64,000 nt of DNA from Ignavibacteriales bacterium (GTDB lineage: Bacteria > Bacteroidota > Ignavibacteria > Ignavibacteriales > Ignavibacteriaceae): positions 1 through 64,000 of the forward strand of contig JADJNX010000023.1 of assembly GCA_016714125.1 (NCBI GenBank). The letters run 5' to 3'. The position numbers were made by a program, and so were the translations under genes. Below the pieces are notes generated by a model. It did no database searches. It saw nothing but the letters and a program-made list of their open reading frames with translations, and was not told the origin of the DNA. How positions within the stretch are numbered: position 1 is the first letter of the stretch; each line of letters begins with the position of its first letter. This document shows, in pieces, positions 57,312 to 64,000 of the stretch.

Positions 57312-60300
57312 CTAAAATGTGTATCTCACACCAAGTTGCATAGCCCAGCGGCTGTTAATATCACTCGGAGCCCAAGGAACGTTGGTAGTTGGGGCTGTGA
57401 ATGAATAAACAGGTTTTCCGCCAACACTTCTGTTGACCATTCTTACAACATTCGAAGTAGAGAATACTGATTGATCGTATCCCCAATCGCTATTGAGAAG
57501 ATTAAGTACATTCAAAATGTCAAGGGTTATGGTGAATTTCTGATTGGAAAAAGTTGGGATATCCTGAGCGAGTCTTAAATCAAAGATGTCTCTCCATGGA
57601 TTTCTTGCACCGTTTCTTTCAGCGATAGCACCTCTGTTGCCTTTAAGGTATTCATTATTCTGAATGTATGATTCAAGCTGGGTGTACATTGCAGCATTTG
57701 CAACAAAATTGTTGTTTGTAACTGCACCAAGCTGATATGATCCACTTGAAAGTTCAGCAGCGGTTGGGATGTAGAACAGATCGTTCTGATCAAAACCGTC
57801 GTTGTTCAAGTCACCATTAACTGTGAATGAGAATGGAGCACCACTCTGTCCATTGTAGAACAAGGAGATTGTGGTTGGTGCGTTTGCAAAGAAATCGTGT
57901 GTAAACGAAACTGAAGCAAAGAACCTGTTTTTGATCTCATAAAGTGAAGTAACGAGTTCAGGATTGTTTGGATCACCTTTAACAGGGTTGAATCTCATCT
58001 GAGAAACAGCCTGTGATGAGGTTGTGCTGTTCATATCTTTGCAATACCATGAGTATAACCAAAGTTAACTGACAAACCTCTGGCAACATATCTCTGGAAC
58101 TGGATAGCAAAGTTCATCTGATATCCTTCTGAAGTATTTTTCAGTGAAAGAACATCTCTGAAGTTGCTGTTTTTGGAGTCAGTACCACCATAGACAGGTC
58201 TGTTAAGTTCTGAAGCTATTGCTGTTGGAGTTGAATATTTGCTGATGTTCAACTTCTCATACATTACTTCATTAAGGGTTTTTGAATAGATTACTTCAAG
58301 AGATCCGACAAATTCCCAAGGGAGTTTTTGATCGTATGCAGCGTTTATTCTGAACAACTGAGGGAATTTGAAGTTAGGATCAATCATATTGATTTCTGAC
58401 TGAAGATTTGGTGCACCTGTTCCGGGATCACCAACTTTAGGCTGAACTCTTGGATCGAGTGAAAATACTGTACCGTTACCGCCTGCTAATTCAGCAGTAA
58501 GAAGTCCGGTGTTTGCGAAGTTGTTTGAAACCCAAACATAAGGAACTTTGCCGGTAAAGATACCAAGACCTCCTCTTAACTGGGCAGCTCTGTCATCGGT
58601 AAGAGAAAGGTTAAAACCTGCTCTTGGCGAGAACAATAATTTTCCGTCAGGAACACCACTTGTGCTGTAACCACTGAAGTATTTTGATACTGAATCGTTG
58701 GCAGCCGGTGTTTTTGGGAATGTAGGCATGTCAACTCTGACACCAAAAGTAAGCCTCAAAGCACCATTTACCTGCCATTCATCCTGAGCATAAAGACCAA
58801 ACTGGTTTGCACTGAAATCAGCCGAAGGTCTGTTGTCATAGGAATCACCACTTCTTGCAAATGCTCTCTGATATGATCCAACTTTTGAATTTTTGAAATC
58901 TTCAAAGCTGTTGAATACATAATATCCGTAGAATGAACGGATGAAGAGGTTCGAGAAAGTGTAGAATTCGTTATGTGTACCAAAAGTCAAGATATGATCG
59001 CCAATATTCCATGTAAAGTTGTTGGTAAATTCGATGATATCCTGATCAAGTTTGTTTGCAGGCGAAAATCTGTCAGAGCCGAGTGTGTATGTGTTTCCAC
59101 CCTGTCTGATTTCGATTTCAGGTGATTCTGCAAATGGAAGTTCTCTTTTGTCTCTTATTCTGGTATAACCAACAATTAACTCGTTCGACATATTGTTACT
59201 TATTGTTGTGTTCCATTGAAGAACAGTCGAATTTGTAACAGAAGCGAGTCTGTAGGTGTAAGAACCAAAAGTAAGATAGTTGTTTCTGTTTCTGTTTGCA
59301 AGAATATCATCAGCACCGTCAACAAAATTGTGTCTTAAAGTAAGACGGTTGTTTTCGTTAAGGTTGAAGTCCAAGCGGGCAAAAATCTTGGTTGAAGGTC
59401 TCTTAAGATCAACAGATCCGTAAGAACCAACATTAAATCCTTTACCATTCATAATTGTGGTGATGGAATCGCCATAAGCAGCTATTCCGGCAGACCCGGT
59501 AGCAAGGGATGTGTTGGCATAAGGTCTGGTATAATTGGTAAGTTCTGCACTTGCAAAGAAAAAGAGTCTGTCTTTAATAATCGGACCGCCGATTCTTCCA
59601 CCAATCTGATACTCAGTAAAGTCAGGATATGCTGTTTTTAGAGCATCCGGGCTTTTTCCAACAATTGATTGATTTCTTCCATAACCAAAGATCGAACCTG
59701 AAAATGAGTTGGTTCCTGATCTTGTGATTGCGTTGATACCACCACCCGTGAAACCGGAAAGTTTAACATCATAAGGAGCAACCACTACCTGGAATTCCTG
59801 AATGGCGTCGAGGGAAATGGGATTTGCACCAGCTGACCACCGGGTGTTCCCGAGGAGCCAAGACCAAAAAGATCGTTATACTGTGTACCATCGATCTGGA
59901 TGTTGTTATATCTGCTCGATTTTCCGGCTGCCGAAAGATCAGACCCGGAGAAAAGAGGAGAAAGTTTTGAGAAATCCGAAAATCTTCTGTTGATTGTAGG
60001 CAGATTTTCAATTGTCTCTGTGGCTACGGTTTGAGCCGAACCTGTTTTGGTTTCTGTCATTATCGGATCACTTTTTGCTAAAACTAAAACTTCTTCTGTT
60101 ACCAGTGAAGTTTCGACCATAACAAAATCTAAACGAAGATTCTGACCCAATTCGAGGTTAACACCTTTTAATTCGACTGTTTTTTTCCCGGCATACGAAG
60201 CTATTACTTCATATGGTCCGCCGGGTTTTAAGCCGTATATATTATAGCTTCCATTCTCTCTTGCTGTAGTTCCATACACTGTTCCCGTAGGAAGATGTTT

Positions 60301-60447
60301 TGCACGGATCACAACACCTGGTAAAGCAGTATTTTTGTCATCATTTACATTTCCAAATACAGTTGCTGTCGTAACTTGTGCGTTTAACTGTAATGAACCT
60401 ATGACTAAAAACAATGCAGCCAGTGAAAGTCTGTAAAATGACTTCAT
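57312..60447 (-). CDS. TonB-dependent outer-membrane receptor, Oar-like (frameshifted)
   Basis: About 1,045 residues. Signal peptide MKSFYRLSLAALFLVIGSLQLNA, then a carboxypeptidase-regulatory-like domain (TATVFGNVNDDKNTALPGVVIRAKHLPTGTVYGTTARENGSYNIYGLKPG). The plug has TETIENLPTINRRFSDFSKLSP and IQIDGTQYNDLFGLG. The barrel begins DAIQEFQVVVAPYDVKLSGFTGGGINAITRSGTNSF (Oar-family text) and ends with SRWAMQLGVRYTF, a C-terminal aromatic as in outer-membrane proteins. Frame slips sit near 59795 and near 58033. It probably imports or binds a ligand with TonB-ExbBD; substrate unknown. Confidence 0.9.
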
Positions 60448-60702
60448 ACCTTGCTCCTGATTGTTGTTTGATTGTTGGTAAAATAAAAAATCAAGTTTTT
60501 AAAATTAAGGGTGGGAGTTTTAGGAATACTAAAACTTCGTGTTAAGAAATCGTTAAGTAAATTATTCACCGGATCGATGTCTTCTAATCTCGAAATAATG
60601 GGGTGGTTGTTAACAAAATGGGCAGTAAAAATTCTTACACAAATTTTTACCCTTCCGAATGTAAAATTGCAAATATTTAGTGACCTAAAAAAACAGTTTT
60701 AC
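60448..60702. other. Intergenic stretch without a recognised gene
   Basis: Holds the promoter region of the TonB-dependent receptor. No repeat family, RNA gene or convincing -33/-7 promoter was seen. Confidence 0.4.
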
Positions 60703-60746
60703 AAAAAAAATGGCTGCTTTTTATTTTCATTTCTAAAAGCAGCCAT
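60703..60746 (-). terminator. Rho-independent terminator after the DUF302 gene
   Basis: On the minus strand ATGGCTGCTTTT pairs with AAAAGCAGCCAT, a perfect 12-bp stem, followed by seven T. A strong terminator. Confidence 0.92.
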
Positions 60747-60756
60747 TAATTTAATC

Positions 60757-61146
60757 TTATCCCAAAGTGTTAATTACCCGTTCAAGCCGGGCGGTTATCT
60801 CAACCGCAAGTTCGGAAAGATTTTGGTTACCAATCGCCTGCATTGCTGCCGTGGGATTTATAACCGATACTTTGATTTTTCCGCCTTCTGTCTCCTGAAC
60901 CACTACATTACAAGGCATCATCAAACCAACATTCTCCTCGATATGTATCGCCTGGTTGGCAAATGGGGGATTGCATGCACCAAGAATTTTGTATTTTCTT
61001 ACATCAGCATTTAATTTCAGTTTTAATGTTGCCTGTACATCAATTTCTGACAGAATTCCAAATCCCTCAGTCTTTAATGCTGCCGTTACTGCATCCAAAG
61101 TTTCGTCATATCCTGTCGAAACCGTCTTCTCAAAAAAATAGCTCAT
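60757..61146 (-). CDS. DUF302 domain protein
   Basis: 129 residues. Typical DUF302 pattern: FEKTVSTGYDETLDAVTAALKTEGFGILSEIDV, LGACNPPFANQAIHIEENVGLMMPCNVVVQETEGG and VINPTAAMQAIGNQNLSELAVEI. The LGACNP and LMPCNV-like cysteines are conserved and may bind a ligand. No known reaction; such proteins often accompany sulfur or redox metabolism. Standalone with its own terminator. Confidence 0.93.
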   Translation of the reverse strand: MSYFFEKTVSTGYDETLDAVTAALKTEGFGILSEIDVQATLKLKLNADVRKYKILGACNPPFANQAIHIEENVGLMMPCNVVVQETEGGKIKVSVINPTAAMQAIGNQNLSELAVEITARLERVINTLG

Positions 61147-61199
61147 TTTTGTTCCTTTGTTTTTAGGGTAAGATGCACAAAAATCAGAGAAGATTCAAA

Positions 61200-61296
61200 C
61201 TAATGCAGTAATCCAATAATGCAGTAATGCAGTAATATTGCATGTAAAAACTCTGCATCAATCTATTAAACTTCCCATTATTGGATTATTGCATTA
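61200..61296. repeat. AATGCAGTAATCCAATAATGC repeat, two copies
   Basis: Copies at 61202-61242 and, inverted, at 61275-61296. The family also occurs at 33636-33668. The right-hand copy contains the last codons and stop of the ppx gene. Confidence 0.7.
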
Positions 61297-62215
61297 ACAG
61301 GACTTGCTCCAGCAAAACTCCCTCTCTGAGAGCGTATTCGGAATAATAACCTTCTTTGATTTCAAGTTTTTCGAAAATGGCCTTGAGGATGATGACACCT
61401 GCTATCACAACATCTGCCCGTTTTGCCTCGAGCCCCGGGATCACTAGACGGTCATTCATTTCTTTTCTGCTAAGCACCAGATCGTGGATTTTAGTGAGAT
61501 GACCATAGGTGAAAACTTTCTCATCCGGTTTTATTAATCCGTTTGCTGCAGCCATCGAAAGTACTGATTTTGCTGTACCGGCTGAAAAAATGGCGGTCTC
61601 GTAACCTGCAGTGAGAACTTCATTTTTTATTGCTTCAACCATTCCACCTGCATAGTGTGTTGCTGCAATTACATTATGCCGCCTGACAACAAAATCGGGG
61701 AAAAACTCCCTTGTAAACCGAACAGCACCCATCCTTAAACTTGTAGAAAAAATCGGGTTAACATCGTTACCCACAATGAATTCTGTGCTACCTCCACCGA
61801 TATCAACACAAAGTATATTTTTGTTTTTGAATTGCATAAAATGCCGGGCCGCTTTGTAGATGTAGAGTGCTTCTTCTTTCCCGTCAATCACATTGATTAC
61901 CACACCTGTAGCTTCTGCCACTCTTTCAACAAATCGATCTTTGTTGATTGCCTCCCTGACAGCACTGGTAGCAACGGCTTTAATTTCCGCTCTGTTCATT
62001 ATCGCTTTTGTTTTGAAAAAATCGATAAGTTTAATCGCTTTTTCGATGTCCTGTTCTTTGATGAAAGTGACACCCTTGTCATCTTTTGAAGCAAGACGAA
62101 GCACCGCCTTTTCACGGTCGATTACTTCAAATCTTTTTCCATCGGGCGAATTTGCAATAATTATATGAAATGAGTTGGAACCAATATCGAGGACAGCAAA
62201 ATTCTTCTTAAACAT
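61286..62215 (-). CDS. Ppx/GppA family phosphatase
   Basis: 309 residues; exopolyphosphatase or guanosine pentaphosphate hydrolase of the actin-like ATPase fold. Starts with KNFAVLDIGSNSFHIIIANS, then IKAVATSAVREAINKDRF, VINVIDGKEEALYIYKA, LCVDIGGGSTEFIVG and RMGAVRFTREFF. Shorter than E. coli Ppx (lacks the C-terminal HD part), as is common. It overlaps the GT9 gene by 8 bp; the end lies in an intergenic repeat. Confidence 0.92.
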   Translation of the reverse strand: MFKKNFAVLDIGSNSFHIIIANSPDGKRFEVIDREKAVLRLASKDDKGVTFIKEQDIEKAIKLIDFFKTKAIMNRAEIKAVATSAVREAINKDRFVERVAEATGVVINVIDGKEEALYIYKAARHFMQFKNKNILCVDIGGGSTEFIVGNDVNPIFSTSLRMGAVRFTREFFPDFVVRRHNVIAATHYAGGMVEAIKNEVLTAGYETAIFSAGTAKSVLSMAAANGLIKPDEKVFTYGHLTKIHDLVLSRKEMNDRLVIPGLEAKRADVVIAGVIILKAIFEKLEIKEGYYSEYALREGVLLEQVLLMQ

Positions 62216-63300
62216 CTTTGTTCATTTTAGGGGATTGTAAAAGTATCTTTCCTGCGAGTTCCGACACTTCTTTAATAGTAATGTCATCGATGATATCCGA
62301 CCGGTGGAGGAAAAATTTACCAACTCCCATTGGAGCCCATACAAAAGGATTTGTGGGACCAAACAGTGATATCTGTGGTGTTCTTGTGGAACCGGCAACA
62401 TGCATTATGCCGGTGTCGTTGGTGATAAACAAATCTGATTTGGAAATCAGAGCTGCTACTTCAGGGATGCTTTTATCAATAAATTCATGAACCGTAAACT
62501 TTAATTCCTCCCTGATCTTCGAAATTATGGGTTGGTCGGCACTGCTACCGGTCAGGTAGATGCATGCATCATATTTTTCTTTTAATTCTTCAATTATCTT
62601 TACAAAATTTTTGTAATACCATCTGTTTGGGAGTTTCCCCGCACCTGTGTGCAATCCAACCACCAATCTTGATTGATACTCCTCAAATTTACTTAAAAAT
62701 TTTTCGGCTTGTATCTCATCTTCTGCATCAAAAGTTACCTCCGGTGCGTAACCTGCGGGTTCAACTCCGAGCGGTTTTACAATATCAAGTATCCGTTCAG
62801 AGATATTTAAATCGGGATGTATTCTCCAGTCAAAATTTATTTTTTTGTTGAAGAAAAATGATGACTCGTTAAAAACGCCATCAAGATAGTTGGGTCCAAC
62901 TTTTAGTTTTGCCTTGGTTATCCCTGCCATCAGGTTACTCGTGAATGAAATCGAGACCGTTACGGGCACAAGCACCCAGTCATATTCTTCACGGAGTACG
63001 GAGAAAAATCGGGAGAGTTGCAGAGGGTTGGCATGTTGTTTTTTGTTGAAAACCACAACACGGTCGATGTATTTGTTTTTAAGGACTGCATCCTTGTTTG
63101 AAGGACTGACAATAAGTGTCAGGTGGGCAAGGGGATATTTATTTTTGGCTGCACGAAAAAAGGGAGTTGCTGGCAAGCAAGTCGCCAAGCTGATTGTGTT
63201 GCCTGATAATTAATATTTTTGACGGATTTTTCTCATACTCCTCTTTATACTTGGGAGGTGAAAAAGAGAAACTGTAGAATGCCCTTACGAACCTGTTCAT
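62208..63300 (-). CDS. Glycosyltransferase family 9 / heptosyltransferase (one frameshift)
   Basis: From ATG 63300: NRFVRAFYSFSFSPPKYKEEYE, then ILIIRQHNQLGDLLASNSL, the GT9 N-terminal motif; one extra T in TTTTTT near 63165 changes frame to FRAAKNKYPLAHLTLIVSPSNKD. The donor domain has VVGLHTGAGKLPNRWY, IYLTGSSADQP and SDLFITNDTGIMHVAGSTRTPQISLFGPTNPFVWAP. About 364 residues. Likely transfers heptose or a similar sugar in lipopolysaccharide core assembly. Forms an operon with Ppx and the two genes upstream. Confidence 0.9.
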
Positions 63301-63303
63301 CGT

Positions 63304-63525
63304 CTATTTTGCGGGATCACCGCTGATCTCAATATAATCCGCTTCTTCAATTACACGGTCGGAAATGAAAGACTTCCCTTTGTTAATGCGAATACCGGAG
63401 CCGGTATTATCCTGGGTGCCAAAATTCTTTGAACTTCGTGCAGCTTGTCTTCTAATGCTCTTAAAGAAAACTCTTACTATGTAAAAAAATATGATGCCTG
63501 TAAGTACTATTAAAACTTTTCTCAC
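63304..63525 (-). CDS. DUF4834-like small membrane protein
   Basis: 73 residues. One transmembrane helix (residues 4-20, VLIVLTGIIFFYIVRVFF), a basic stretch, and a C-terminal DRVIEEADYIEISGDPAK, which resembles the acidic YEEI-type tail of Bacteroidota DUF4834 proteins. Overlaps the deoxynucleoside kinase gene by 4 bp. Function unknown. Confidence 0.7.
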   Translation of the reverse strand: MRKVLIVLTGIIFFYIVRVFFKSIRRQAARSSKNFGTQDNTGSGIRINKGKSFISDRVIEEADYIEISGDPAK

Positions 63526-64000
63526 AAAAATGCCTTGCCTTCGGGGTGAAAATACTCAATTCTTGTTCTGTCTTGTCTGAAGATCTGTTCATACAACTCT
63601 TCAAAGTCGTTTTCATTATTAACAAAATCTATCTCTGTAGAGTTTACAATTAAGAGAGGAGTTTCGTTATATCTTAAAAAATATTCGTTATACATATCAT
63701 AAAGGTCGGAAATATACTGCTCATCAATGTCGATTTCGTAACTTCTGTGCCTTTTTCTGATATTTGCGAGCAGCCGTTCAACATCTGCTCTGAGGTAGAT
63801 TACCAGGTCGGGTTTTCGGAGATTTTGAGCGAGTTTGGGGAAAATCTCATTGTAGAGTCGTAACTCTTCCTTGTCGAGATTAAGATAAGCAAAGAGAAGA
63901 TCTTTCTCAAAAATGTAATCTGCAACGCTGAATTCGGAAAAAATTGAATCCTGGTTCAAATCTTCGAGCTGCTTGTAACGGCTGATCAAAAAGAACATCT
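63522..64000 (-). CDS. Deoxynucleoside kinase (partial, runs off the right edge)
   Basis: C-terminal 158 residues. Shows the deoxyadenosine/deoxycytidine kinase pattern: SVADYIFEKDLLFAYLNLDKEELRLY (family D-x-x-F-x-K), KPDLVIYLRADVERLLANIRKRHRSYEIDIDEQYISDL (ERS-like and lid Arg) and NYNETPLLIVNSTEIDFVNN-like text. It salvages deoxynucleosides. The P-loop lies beyond 64000. Confidence 0.88.
   Translation of the reverse strand, partial: MFFLISRYKQLEDLNQDSIFSEFSVADYIFEKDLLFAYLNLDKEELRLYNEIFPKLAQNLRKPDLVIYLRADVERLLANIRKRHRSYEIDIDEQYISDLYDMYNEYFLRYNETPLLIVNSTEIDFVNNENDFEELYEQIFRQDRTRIEYFHPEGKAFL

Overview
The window most likely comes from a member of the Ignavibacteria or a close relative in the Bacteroidota/Ignavibacteriota. 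About ten secreted proteins end in a type IX secretion (T9SS) type A sorting domain with the NYPNPFNP motif typical of that group. Two promoters match the Bacteroidota -33/-7 pattern (TTTG, 19-20 nt, TAnnTTTG). A TonB-dependent receptor with an N-terminal carboxypeptidase-regulatory-like domain and a T9SS-exported GH57 enzyme fit the same picture. No tRNA, rRNA, CRISPR array, integrase or transposase was recognised. Roughly twenty genes are split by one or a few one-base indels, mostly in homopolymers, which looks more like long-read or draft-assembly error than biology. I give such genes as one interval and say where the frame slips.

Layout. 1-9.3 kb (minus strand): a surface-polysaccharide block with a WbpA-like UDP-sugar dehydrogenase, a sugar epimerase, a WecG/TagA glycosyltransferase and three GT4 glycosyltransferases, interrupted by a large YCF48-type T9SS protein. 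9.3-12.4 kb: DUF2520 protein, MEMO, AMMECR1 and a DUF4905-like protein in an overlapping run. 12.4-18.5 kb: tryptophanase, a small coiled-coil protein, L-serine dehydratase, a secreted endonuclease/phosphatase-fold protein and a secreted esterase. 18.7-23.1 kb: a stress-type cluster (AraC regulator, NAD(P)-binding epimerase, HxlR regulator, DJ-1/PfpI protein, TMEM175-type channel, F420/NADP-oxidoreductase-like protein). 23.1-32.2 kb: a U32 tRNA-hydroxylation protein, T9SS proteins, a class II Fic protein preceded by a 41-bp tandem hairpin array, a cupin, a PAS histidine kinase and an alkaline-phosphatase-superfamily T9SS protein.

32.2-38.3 kb (minus): leuS, serS, tyrA, then an apparent ribosome-mediated attenuator in front of a fused DAHP synthase/chorismate mutase. 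A short leader peptide rich in Phe, Tyr and Trp is followed by mutually exclusive antiterminator and terminator stems and has its own Bacteroidota-type promoter. This is the most notable regulatory element of the window. 38.4-43.2 kb: a LacI-family regulon in miniature, with a promoter carrying two palindromic operators, two T9SS proteins (NHL propeller, SGNH hydrolase) and the LacI gene with its own operator-like site. 43.3-51.7 kb: an FG-GAP T9SS protein, an orphan sorting-domain remnant, a possible micro-ORF with its own terminator, the WbpE/WbpD/WbpB-type trio that would complete the sugar pathway begun by the dehydrogenase at the left edge, and a GH57 T9SS enzyme. 51.9-64 kb: badly frameshifted sbcD/sbcC, L-asparaginase, an Nfu-like protein lacking one cysteine of the CxxC, a TonB-dependent receptor, a DUF302 protein, Ppx/GppA phosphatase, GT9 heptosyltransferase, a DUF4834-like protein and a partial deoxynucleoside kinase.

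Several families of short imperfect repeats recur between genes, and one copy is translated in frame inside a glycosyltransferase.
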